From positions 1 to 64,000 of the forward strand of contig JALUXG010000040.1 in NCBI GenBank assembly GCA_027019085.1: a DNA stretch of 64,000 nt, in the 5' to 3' direction. Source of the DNA: Rhodanobacteraceae bacterium. Lineage in GTDB: Bacteria; Pseudomonadota; Gammaproteobacteria; Xanthomonadales; Rhodanobacteraceae. The position numbers were made by a program, and so were the translations under genes. The notes under the pieces were generated by a model. The model did not search any database. It saw only the letters and a program-made list of their open reading frames with translations, and was not told the origin of the DNA. Below, in pieces: positions 52,690 to 63,800 of this stretch. Numbering within the stretch: the first letter of the stretch is position 1; each line of letters starts with the position of its first letter.

Positions 52690-53747
52690 GTTATGTGATA
52701 AAGAGTGGAAGAAATGTTCGCATAATTATCTTCCCCGCCGTATGTCAATGCTGAGTTGTCTGGTAGCTGGCAGGTCCCGAAGTTGAAGATGTATGAGGGA
52801 TTCCAGTATGCGACCAAGCTAAATGTGCCAGCTATGGTATCGTACTTCATGATTCTATCATTATAGGTCGTTCCGTCCTTACCTCCCCAATAATACACAT
52901 CAGTGCCTATTGCGACTGCACCATTCTGCCCAAAAGCATGCAATTCGGTAAGATAAACGTAAACGTATGTGGGCGCTGCACCGCTGGTATATTTATATTT
53001 TTGCACTTGATAACTTGTCCCGCCCGAACGTACATTCCCGCCAACTATCCACAGATTCCCGTCCGATGTACGTGCTAGCGCCCCGCCCCAAACCCCGCCT
53101 GTACTATTGCCTGTGGCACCGTATGCTCCGTCAGAAAGTCTATAAGCGAATGTCTGGAATGTAGTCAGGCTATCTGGCGGGGGGAGACACACATATGCCC
53201 ACGTGCCGTCACAATAGGCTCCCGTAGCCGCTTGGGAGTACCCATATGGAATCGGGGCCAAATCAGTGAATGTCATCGCCACAGGGTCATAGGCAAAAAC
53301 GGTGGATACATAATACCCTCCACCATCCCTACCGCCCATGATGTAGATCTTGGATCCATCCGTGAACTGTATATGCGCGACACGCTCGTACCCTGTACGG
53401 GTAGCTTCCAGCGTCCATGCTTGTGTCGCTACGTCGTAGACCCACATCTGCGCAGCCGAGCCAGTAGGACCGTTCGCGCCGCCATACATGTAGACCTTTC
53501 CGTTCAAGTAGGTCAGTGAATTTGCTGCGCGCGCCCCAGGAGATCCTGTGTACGATATGGATGTCACTGTCCCTGACAGTGACGTAAGCGCGGTGGATAC
53601 CTCGCCTATCATGCCAGACGGCAGAATATCGAGTACATACGGGTTCGTGCTTGGCACCTCGACAATGCGATTTGTGCTGTCGATGCCAAGCACGTTGCCA
53701 CTCGATACCTGGCCGAGCTTGCCCGACGAGAGGATGCCGATAGCCAT
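52686..53747 (-). CDS. Prophage Kelch-repeat beta-propeller, likely tail fibre or spike
   Basis: 353 residues. After about 70 residues of attachment-like sequence (MAIGILSSGKLGQVSSGN), five or six Kelch blades follow, marked by paired glycines: VYMYGGANG, IYIMGGRDGGG, LWIVGGNVRSGG, VYYWGGKDG and ALTYGGED, each with a following MWVYD- or MKYD-type strand. Kelch propellers bind proteins or sugars. Position after the virion proteins suggests a receptor-binding or tail-tip role; a secreted effector is the alternative. Base composition is clearly more AT-rich than in the surrounding genes. Start and stop are tightly coupled to both neighbours (TAATG upstream, ATGA downstream). Confidence 0.8.
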   Translation of the reverse strand: MAIGILSSGKLGQVSSGNVLGIDSTNRIVEVPSTNPYVLDILPSGMIGEVSTALTSLSGTVTSISYTGSPGARAANSLTYLNGKVYMYGGANGPTGSAAQMWVYDVATQAWTLEATRTGYERVAHIQFTDGSKIYIMGGRDGGGYYVSTVFAYDPVAMTFTDLAPIPYGYSQAATGAYCDGTWAYVCLPPPDSLTTFQTFAYRLSDGAYGATGNSTGGVWGGALARTSDGNLWIVGGNVRSGGTSYQVQKYKYTSGAAPTYVYVYLTELHAFGQNGAVAIGTDVYYWGGKDGTTYNDRIMKYDTIAGTFSLVAYWNPSYIFNFGTCQLPDNSALTYGGEDNYANISSTLYHIT

Positions 53748-54259
53748 TATGCGCGGGTGATGGGGTCGTCGATCGACACTTCTAGCGCGCCGGCAGCCGT
53801 GGCCACTCCGAGGATCTGACGGATATTGCCGGTAGCAGTCGGCCCGCTGGCCAATGGCACCGCGCCGCCTGCGGTGGCGGCCGATAGCACATAAGTCCCG
53901 GCGGTCAGCCCAGCTACTTGGTTGTTTGTGCCACGGAAGTACACGGTAGCCGTGCCCGCAGCCGCAACCGCTGACAGTACGAAGCCGTGAGCAGGTTTAG
54001 TGCTGTCTGTAGCATTAGCCTTGCGGCAATTCGGAGTGCTGGCATTGTCATAGACATTCACGAAATCGCCTGCGGCAAGGGCCTCGCTTGCAACAATGGC
54101 CTGCGTGTCCGCGCCTACGCCAGTTGGCAGCAACGAGGTATCCAGCTTTCCGTTAGCGTCAAGTGCCGGAATCTTTCCGGCGTCTGCCGCTCCTGCACTT
54201 GTCACCAGACCCGCAATTTCATTGATCTTGTTTGCGATGAGACCAAGATAGTTTGCCAT
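53747..54259 (-). CDS. Prophage virion-type structural protein
   Basis: 170 residues, no named family recognised. The N-terminal part holds NEIAGLVTSAGAADAGKIPALD and ANGKLDTSLLPTGVGADTQ, wording common in phage tail-fibre connectors. The C-terminal two thirds are Ala/Gly/Thr-rich with short beta segments (AVAAAGTATVYFRGTN, AGTYVLSAATAGGAVPL, IRQILGVATAAGALEVSI). The end (GVA-x-x-SIDDPITR) resembles the end of the next protein upstream. GAGG eight bases before the ATG overlaps the upstream stop. Probably a tail or head-decoration protein. Confidence 0.65.
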   Translation of the reverse strand: MANYLGLIANKINEIAGLVTSAGAADAGKIPALDANGKLDTSLLPTGVGADTQAIVASEALAAGDFVNVYDNASTPNCRKANATDSTKPAHGFVLSAVAAAGTATVYFRGTNNQVAGLTAGTYVLSAATAGGAVPLASGPTATGNIRQILGVATAAGALEVSIDDPITRA

Positions 54260-54264
54260 GATCG

Positions 54265-54747
54265 TTATCCTCTGTGGATGGGTTGCTCGATATTGATGTT
54301 AACAGTCGTCGCGCTCAACGCGACGCCAACCTGAAGAAGCCATCCGGTAGTCGGTGGCGATTGTGTGAGTGCTCCACTGGCAGCACAAAAGACTGGACCC
54401 TCGGAAAAACTCCAACCAGGGTCATTCACGGAGCCACCTAGGCGCACACTGACACTTGCACCTACAGTGGATGTGGATTGTAGGGCGACGCCTACTACCT
54501 GCTCTGCGTGGGTGCTTACCGACGTGTCTACTGGATACAGATTGCCGCCCGATGCGCGGACTACGTACATGGCGAGCACGGTTGCACCCGCTGGGAAAGA
54601 CACGTCAGGCGCAGAACCTGGCGCACCGTCAGGACCAGGCTTTCCCATAATCCCTGGTGTTCCTGCCTCTACTTTCGTTGACCCCGTCTTGACTTTCACA
54701 AGCGACGGTTTCGAAACAACGGTGATGGATCCGCTTGTTGAGCTCAT
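54265..54747 (-). CDS. Prophage virion-type protein with collagen-like segment
   Basis: 160 residues. A short collagen-like run of Gly-X-Y triplets lies near residues 31-46 (GIMGKPGPDGAPGS), after an Ser/Thr-rich N-terminus. The rest is a beta-rich domain (GATVLAMYVVRASGGNLYPV, STVGASVSVRLGG, WLLQVGVALSATTVNINIEQPI). Short collagen-like stretches are common in phage tail fibres, where they trimerise. GGAG lies nine bases before the ATG at 54747. The 80-base gap to the giant gene shows no terminator, so it probably shares that transcript. Confidence 0.65.
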   Translation of the reverse strand: MSSTSGSITVVSKPSLVKVKTGSTKVEAGTPGIMGKPGPDGAPGSAPDVSFPAGATVLAMYVVRASGGNLYPVDTSVSTHAEQVVGVALQSTSTVGASVSVRLGGSVNDPGWSFSEGPVFCAASGALTQSPPTTGWLLQVGVALSATTVNINIEQPIHRG

Positions 54748-54827
54748 TTATAGGACTCCAAAATCGTTCGTTAGGCCAGTATTCAAAATCTGTTTTATCC
54801 GATAACTATTTTCGTACTTGGTGTCAG

Positions 54828-57800
54828 TTAATGCACTACCGAAATACCGGCCTCTCGCTGTGCCATCTGGCGCACACGTTGACTCAAGACCACGCCATGT
54901 TCGGCTTGTGCGCTGAGGCGCGCACGTTGCCGCAAGGACTGAACCAAGGTCTTCGTGGTGATGGCAATCGCTGGATTTTTCGCGTTGAAAGACCGGATCT
55001 TTTTCAGAGCTACCTGTCGTGCCTGGTCATCGTGTTCATGCACGGCCATGGCAAAAGCATTCATCAAAGAAGTGCGTCGGTTCTTTATCTGGTCCGAATA
55101 GTTGTACAGCGCACTGTTTATGCGGTACTGGTCAGCAAGGTTGGTCGGTGTGAATCCCAGGGCCTGGACCAAAGCATTTTCAGCACTCGGATCTTCCAGA
55201 ATGGGGTCGCCGCGCAACGTGTTGACTCCGTGCGCCGCGTAACGGAGTGCCTTCATGCCGCTCTTTGCTGCAGTCGGGATCATGCGCTCAACGCCACGCC
55301 AAATATGCCCCTGGGTTATATATTGCTGGCCGATAAACCAGTTTTTCACCATGCCACCCATGGGTCCGGCAATCGACTCGAGCATGTTGTAGTAGGCATC
55401 CTTGCCTTCCAACTGACGATCTGCGTCACGGAACCAGAGGTTGGACAGAGAAACTCGACTGGAAATATGCAGTCCGAGACGATCAACCGCGCCATCGGCG
55501 ATGACGTCAGCACCAGTTTGACCGAAATGCTCAGCCAGCCACTGCCGAAATTCGGTCTCGAAATCCCACGGCTCATCGTCATCGCCGGCCGCGGCGTGTG
55601 CTGCATTGGCCACCATCTTCATGAGATTGAACAGGGGTAGGCCTACCGTGCCTGCGAGCAAGGCCGTCATCCCCAACATGCCGGTCAGGGTGCGCCTGGC
55701 CAAGCGCCGGACTTCCGGTGACTGGCCACGTACCGCCTGATACAGATTGCGGTACATCAGCCAGGTCATGCCCACCGAGTAGTTTTTGAACTGCAGCAGC
55801 ACCTTCGATACACCGTTTTGCATGAACCGAGGCCGGTTTGCATTGCTGTAGTCGAAATGCGTCCCGTTGATGGTGTCCGAGGCATGCCGTACCGCTTCAT
55901 CGAAGCTCTTTCCGTCGGCACGAGCCAAGCGGAACGCCGCCACGCCGGCGGCCTCGCGGTTGACCACCTCGGCCTTGTGGAACATCCACGACATGACATT
56001 CATGACCTTGGCCCAGCCAGGGTTCGACGTCAGCACGTTGCCCTCGGCCGTTCCGGCCAGGGTGTGCGCATTGGTCCGGTCGATGTCGCCGCGGCGCTCC
56101 AGCACCTTGTAGGCACGCTTCTCCTCCTCATTGAGTGTGCGCATGATGTTGCCGCCGGTCCGCAGCGCGGCCGCTGTGGCGCGCCCAAGCTCGCGCGAGG
56201 CCTTGCCCCAGCCGTGCTTGGCGGCCAGCACCGGGAGCGTCACCTGGGCGCCCTGCGTGAGGTTCACGAGGGCCGAGGCCGGGCTGGCGCCGAGGTAGTA
56301 CATGAATCCGATCGAAGTGGCCATATTGGCAAGCTGGCTGTCCTTGGGCGACATGATCCAGTCGTGCCGGCGCTTCAGTTCGGTGAGCAGCGCGTCGCCC
56401 TTGGCCGCGGACAGGCCCTCGGCCTTCGTGCTCTCGCCGAATTCGCTGCTCCGGCGGTAGTTGTCCAGGCTGATCTGCATCGCCTCGAGGACGGTGCTCA
56501 TCTGCTGGCTGTAGCGCAGGCGCGCCAGTTGGTGCGCTCCATGGAACCCGTTCTTGGCGAAGGCGCGCAGCGCATCGTCACTGAAACCAGGGACAGACCG
56601 CCGATGGATGCTGCGCTTGCGCATGCTCATCTCGGGCAGGCTCTTCAGGAACATCTGATAGATATCGTCCTGCACCTTCTCCGAGACTCGCGCCTTCTGC
56701 AGCATCCCGATGATGTCCTTCACGAACGTACCTGATGGTGCATCCTTGGCGCGTGCCGAGCTGTCACGCCGGCCGGTGGCCTCGATCGTGAATCCGGCCT
56801 TGCGCAGCTTACTTTCAGCGGCCTTCAGCTCCGCAGCCGACTCGAACATCTTGAACGCGTACTGGTTGTTCGAATCGGTTGCCGACAACCAGTAATCTCC
56901 GTTGCGATCGAGCGGGAAATACACACCCTCGCGCCGGTTCGATTCGAACTGGAAGCGAATGCGGTCCTTCATGCTGCGTCGATAGGTTTCCGGCACATCC
57001 ATGGCATCGATGCGTTCCAGTAACGCGCGCTCGGTGGCATCGGCATGTTCGCGGTACCAATTGCGTACTTGACGGTATGTTTCCCTGGCTGATTCAGGCA
57101 ATGCATTCCAACGCGCCACCAAGGTTGGCCAGCGTTTTTCACGCAGCTTCTCGCGCGCAGGGATGGCGCGCAGGCGCTTGACCTCGTCCATCATCAGGGT
57201 CTTGTCGTCACCCGGCCGACCGCGCATCTGGCCGCGCAAGGCGCGAATGCGGTCCTTGATCTTCTCCGGCGTCCATTCGGACAGTTCACCACGGCTGTCC
57301 TCCATCGACAGTCTCGTGTATTCCTCGGACGGATCCAGTCCAAGAATCGTGGCGTCATGCATCAGTTTGTTCAGGCGCTTGGCATGTTCGGTCAAACCCC
57401 CACGCATGCCCTTGATGCCCTTGTGGAAGGCCCATCCTCGCCATTGGTCGGCGATCGGCGCCACGCCCTTCATCAGCATGCTGTTCGGATGCTCGCTGGC
57501 ATCAGGAGATCCGGTCATCAACTGATTGCGATCGGCATCCATGCGCTGGTTGATGTCGGCATATTGCCTGGCGCCTTTGAGCGCCGGGTGCTCTTCGGCA
57601 AGCTCAAGGACGTGGCGCAACTGCAGCGCACCAAGGGTGGCCGGCTTGATGTCCTCCCATTTTCCCGTCAGCCAACCCTTCGCACGCTCCCAGGCGGACT
57701 GGTCCGGCGTCTCCAGCACCGAGGACATGGTGTTGACGCTGGCATCGGGTAGGCTGAAGTTGCGGCGCCCAGAACCAGAAACCCCGCCATTCGGCGGGGT

Positions 57801-60800
57801 CTCGGTAGTCGTGCTCAGGATGTCTTGTGGCGCTTCTTTGCGAAGGCCTTTCGCGCGTATGCGCTCACTGCGCGACCGTGCTGCCGCAGCTGCTCGATTT
57901 CGGAGCTCGCCAGCTGATCGGAAGCCGATGAGGTAGCGGGCCTCATCGGCTGTGAGCGCGGCGGGGTCGACGTGGAACTGGTTTCTGATTTCATCGCCGT
58001 ACCTCCCTTCAATTTGCTGCTTCAGCTTGGCATCGGCCCGCAGTGTACCGGATCGGCTGGCATTGGTCAGCACGGCGGTACCCACGACCTCTCCGCCATT
58101 GGCCTGAATGTAGCTGGCCAGGTCGGCCAGCGTGCCGCCCATCGTGGTGACGTCATCCACCAGCACGTAACGGCCACCTTCCTTCACCGGACCAGAGAAA
58201 GTGGAACGCGCAATCATTCGCTCCATGGCGTTGGCACCGGTGTGCAGCGTCCTGTTGGTCTGGACGATTTCCGTGTCATCGGTGCCACCTGTGTGTTCTG
58301 CAAGGTAGGCAGCCAGGGTTCTGGGTATGGCGTTCTTGCCCGTCGCTTCCTCGGCATGGGGCGCCACGAAGATCGCATCTGAGCCAAACTTCTCAGCCTG
58401 CTTGGCCAACGGTGCAGCCACCTCAGTTACTAGGTCCACGGCTGCCTGCATATCGCCGGCTTTGGCAGCGGCATAGTGTGGGTTTCGCTTGAGTGGCTGC
58501 ATGTTCCGCCACAGGGCTATCGGATCTGATGCCTCGTCCGGGATGCCCTTGGACCGGGTCTGGTCTGGCAGGGAGAATCGAATGTCCGGATTATTGGAGT
58601 CAAATGTCCCGCGGTTTTCCGTTGCACTCTTGATCTGATTGGCCTTGAAAGCCACCCACTGCCTGGCTTCGGGAATGTGGATGCCGTCATAGCCTTGGGA
58701 CTGAAGCTTGTCTCTCAGCGCCCGCGCCTCTTTCTGGCTGTCGATTGCCATCAATTCGTCGAGTGTCATGGACTTCGGTTTCTTGATCGACAAGTAGGCG
58801 TCAATCACGCGCTCATCTGCCGGTACGCCTTGGCTTGCGGTTTCAGCATAGCGCTGAGCACTGGACCTTTTTTCGGCAAAGAAATGCCCGAGTGGCGCTG
58901 TCATGTGCCCGGTATTGTTGCCAAGGCTTGCGTCATCGAAGGTGTAGAAGCCCTCGGATGTGCCGTGATAGACCATCTTCGGCTGACCGTCTGGCGTCGT
59001 GACCTTGGATCCGTCGAAGAACTTGCGGAACGCCGGCGACGACGTGGGCTCGGCCTGCGCGAACGAAATGGCGCCCCCGCCGGCGACCGGCCGCGAGTCG
59101 ATGGTATCGCCGGTCTGTAGGAAGCGCTCCGAGCGCACCAACAGTTGCCGCAGCTCATCCTCGGACAGCTTCAGTGAGGGCATGAAGCGGCGCACGAACG
59201 CGTGCACGGCCGCGACGACCCGGTCCATTATGCCGTTGCGCACGCCCTTTTCAGCCATGACCGCCAGGGTTTCCTCCGCGAAGGTGCCGGGGTCGACGTC
59301 GCCATACCTGCGGCTGACCTCTGCCAGCACGTCCCGCATGGCCTTGCTTCCCTTGCCCTGCTCGCGAAGATCCTGGATGGACTGCGCAATCTTGTCCCAA
59401 GCGCCGGCGCCCAGCGCGTCGTCGACGATGCGGTCGATGCCATAGTGGCCGATCGCCTCGTGCGCGAGTACCTGGTGCACGCGCTCGGAGCTCTTCAAGT
59501 TCGGCGCGACCAGGTAGATGGTGCGGCCGTCATAGAAGCCCTCGGCCGAACGCCAACGCGGATCCGTCTTGGCATCGGCCGGGAGCTGGCGCGCGCTTTC
59601 CAGGACGTGCACCTTCGGCATGTCTCCGCGCCATTTCTCGGTGACCTTGTCGACCGCCGCTTGCGCGCGCTTGTAGGTGTCCGATCCGACCGGAGCCGTA
59701 GCCACACCCACCTGTTGCGCCTCGCTGGGCTCCTGGAAGCTGTAGAAGTGACCGGCCATTGTCTGCTGGCCACGTGCAGCTGCGGAATTGAAGAATTTGG
59801 TCGTGGACGTGGTCTTCCCGTCTTCGGGGGTAAACACGTCCAGCGCACGAATCCCCATGTCATTGATCAACCGACCGAGATTCTGGGCGGGCTCGAGTTT
59901 GTCGGCCATGATGATGCCGGCGCTGGCATTCGCCTGCGTCAGAATGGATGCAATCCGCGCGCTGCCCGAATCGGTACGGCCGGTCCGGAGCTTCGCCATT
60001 TCACTCATCGACACCGGCATGAACCCGATGACGTTGTGCCTGTTGTTCAGCAGGATGACCCCGGGTTCCTTGAACTTGCGCGCAATTTGGGGCGCATCTT
60101 CGGGCGACGTGATCTTGAACGCTCCGAACTGCTTGGTGATCCGGCGATATCGGCGTTCCAGGCGCGGCACGGTCCCGGTGCGCGCCGCAGTCGTGATCTT
60201 GGACCGGAAGCCGCCCACCGCGCCACCTTCCTGATAGAACGACGCATCGGTTTCCCCGGGCGCCACGGTAATCATACCGTGCGCAGTGATCCCGCTTCCT
60301 TTCATCAAGTCGATCAACGTGTCCGTGATGTTCTTGTCGGCGCGGCTCTGGTCCACATTTCCGCTGGGGTGGTTGTGCGCGAACCAGACGTCAGTGGCAC
60401 CGGGAATCTCTGCCACGGAACCGAAGACCAGGCCGGGATTGACTGTGGCGCCGTCCGCGATTCCGATTGTGTGCCGGAGCACAGCCAAGGGCCGGCCGTC
60501 GGCATCGGCCACGACGGCCAGGAACTGTTCCTGGGGGGATTTGCGCAGGGGCGCGATGATGTGCGCGGCATCTTCCCAGCGCGTGATGCGCTTGATGCCC
60601 GACCGGAACTGGCCGGTGGCGACCTGCTTTACGTGCTGGGTGAGCTCGAGTGCTCCGCGTCGGGTTGCGGCCTCGGACTCGGGGTTTCCGCTCTGGGCGA
60701 ATAGGTCGAGCTGACCAGGTACGGGGCTTCCGGCCCGCCGTCCAGACGGAGCGGTAGATTCAGATACACCAGATTGCCGTACCTTGCTGAGCTTTCCATA

Positions 60801-63800
60801 GGATGCGCCTCCGGCGGGTAGCGTGGTGGTGGCGTCGGGGAAACCAGATGCTCGGACATCACGCGAGAAGGTCATGGCCTGGATACGGGAGACCCGGGTG
60901 TGGTAGCTATCGCGCGCGCGCAGGTACTGATTCGAGCGCACAAGGAGCTGCTCGAGCTCGGCCCGCCCGACCTTCCAGCTGGGCATGATCTTGCGGATGA
61001 ACTTGTGAATGGCACTAATTGCCCGATCCAGCCAGGCGTTTCGCACACCCCACTCGGCCAAAACAGCCAGTGTTTCAGCGGCGAATTCAGACGATCCTGT
61101 GCTGGAACCGTACCGTCTCTGCACCTCGGCGATCACACTCTCGATGCGGCTGAGACCTCGATTGATGTCCTTGCCGGCGGCAGCGTTCTGTTCCTGCTTC
61201 TGCAGCACGCGATCGCGCATGCCCTGCACCGAGGTGGCGACCCTGTCCCATGCGCCAGCGCCCAGCTCGTCATCGATGATACGGTCGACTCCGTAATGGC
61301 CGACCGCCTCGTGCGCCAGCGTGCGCTGCACGTCGGCCTTGTCGAACAGGTTGGATGCGACCAGGTAGAGCGTGCGTCCATCGTAGAAGCCCTTGGCGCC
61401 TTTGTAGCGCGGATCCGTCTTCGCCGAGCCCGGAAGTGCCTCGCCATCATCGACCACGTGAACCTTGGGCTGCTGATTGCCCCACGCGCGCGTCTGCTGT
61501 GCGACGACGTCCTGCACCTTTCTGGCATGCGCGGCACGTGCATTGCGTGCCTCCGCATCGACCCCGGAGAGATTGTCACGACTCAGCGAGAACAGCTTCA
61601 CGTTTCCTTCGGGCGTCTTCTCGCTGTCGATGGTGTTGAAGAATTCGTCGTAGGCCGCACGGATCGCGGGGATTTCGTCGGCCGTGGGATACGGGTAATC
61701 ACCGTTGCGATCGAATGCTTCTCCGCTTACCACGTTTGCCAGGTAGTCATTGGCAGCGTTCTGGTCCTTGAGCTTGCCAATCACGTACGATTCGAATGCC
61801 CGCGCCGACATTTCGCGCCCGGTCGACCAGTATTTCTTGCTCTTGATCTTGTCCAGGCGTTCGGAGCGCCGACGCACGTCGCTTTCAGCGATCGTGTTCT
61901 TGATGCGCACGAATGCGCGCGTGAGCTCGTCGCGCACACCCGGGACAGACTGGCGGCCGGACTCCGTCATGAATCCATCGGGGGATCGACGATCGGTTCG
62001 GCGCTTCTGGAAGTGGTTGTCCAGGGCGTGCCACCATTCGTGCGCCAGCGATCCCGGACCGCCATGCTTGGTGAGGTTGATCACCACGGCACGGGACTCG
62101 AAATGTGCCGCCGCTGGGTTCTTTCCGCCCTTGCCGCGCGCCCCGAAGGCCAGACCGAGCTCACCATTCAGCGAGAGCGCGGCCGGGGGGATTTCCAAGA
62201 CACCGGCCATATCCATCAGCGCGTCGTAGGCATTGTTGAGGTCCTGCTGCCTACGCGCGTACTCCACATAGTTGCCGAACTGGACACCACGGAAACCGAA
62301 GGTGTCGCTGAACTGCTGCGGCGTGACGTCAGCACCATCGCGGTGATCAATGCCGATGCGGGTCTCGTTTTCGGCGCGGCGCACGGCCGGCTTCTCGCGC
62401 ATCTTGGCCACGCGCTCAATGAGAGCTTCGCGATTTTCGTTCAGATAGGCGCGAGCCTTCTTCAGCGCTACGCTCTTATCCGCATCGTCGAAATGCTCCA
62501 TGTCGATCGCGTCGCGCGGGATCTTCAGGCCGATGAAGTATCCTAACTTTCCCGGTCTGGCGTAGATGATCAGTGGCGGCTGACGCTTGGCCTTCTGCTT
62601 CTTCTGCTTCAGCTCCGGCAGCTTCTTCTTGAATTCCGCCAGGGCCTCTTCGCGCGTGTTTCCGACGGCCATCTGGTTGGGCCAGTTGCCGAAGACATTG
62701 CTGCGTCCCTTCTTCTCGATGGACCATTTCGAGACGTTCTCCTCCCCCCTGAATAGGGCGTAATGGTTCTGTTGGAAGGTCACCCCCTGAAGCGATATGT
62801 CGTGTCCGATTTCCTGGTACAGCTCCATTCGGCCTCGGATGCCACGGTTCAAGACTTCGCGTTCGGGTTTGCTCATTTCCTCCCGCACGCGCTCCCACGA
62901 CACATCGCCAGATAGAAGGTCTTGGGCAAACCCACGCAGCAGCTTCACTGAATCAACCCATCCCCTGAGCTTCCAGCCGCGCGGCTTCCGCGGAATTTCG
63001 TCGCGGATGGCGTGTACGAAAGACACAACCTCGGGATCGACGCCGTTCTCGAGCAACTTCTCGTATTTCGGAGCCGGCCAGCTCTCCGAGAGAGGCGTTT
63101 CGGCAATGTCTGCTTCGCCAGCCCTTTTCAAGGCATCGACGTACTCGGTGCCGTAGTGCTTGCGCGCGCCGTGCAGGGTCTGGCCGAAATCTTCGATCTT
63201 TTCGCCCTTTTCGGTCGCTGTCTTGTCGGTACCGGGGTCCTTCACCGTCTGCTGCGGCGCGGCCTTGTTGTTGCCGGCCGGGATCAGGGCATTGATCGCC
63301 TTGTTCGCGGCCTTGTCGTCCATGTGCATGTAGTAAAGGTCGTCGACGGCTGCCGCGATCTGCTGCGCCGAGACGCCGGCGTCGACGGCGCGCTCGATCA
63401 GGCTGCTGTCAAGCCGGTCGTACTTGTTGGCCAGGGTCATGGCCATGTTGTCGTGCGCGTTGTTCGCCATGAAGAACGAATAGGCAAAGCCCTCGGGGGT
63501 CACGCTGCGCGCGTTCTTCGTGGCCTGGCTCTTGCCGCCGTACTTCTGATGCATCTTGGAGCCTTCGGTGGGCTCCACGGGCGCGATCGGCAGATCCGCG
63601 TTGAAGCGGCCCCACAGCAACGTCTTCTTCGTGTACGGGTCGCCCAGATCGTTAGGGTTGAACGACAGGCGCCACGGCGGCAGGCCGCCAAGCTTTTCGA
63701 TGCGCCCGACCGGGTTCTCGATCGCCCAGACCGCAGGCTTGAAGTATTCGATGGTCCGCAGGGTCTGATGCACCAGCTTGACGCTTGAGACGGTGCGGCC

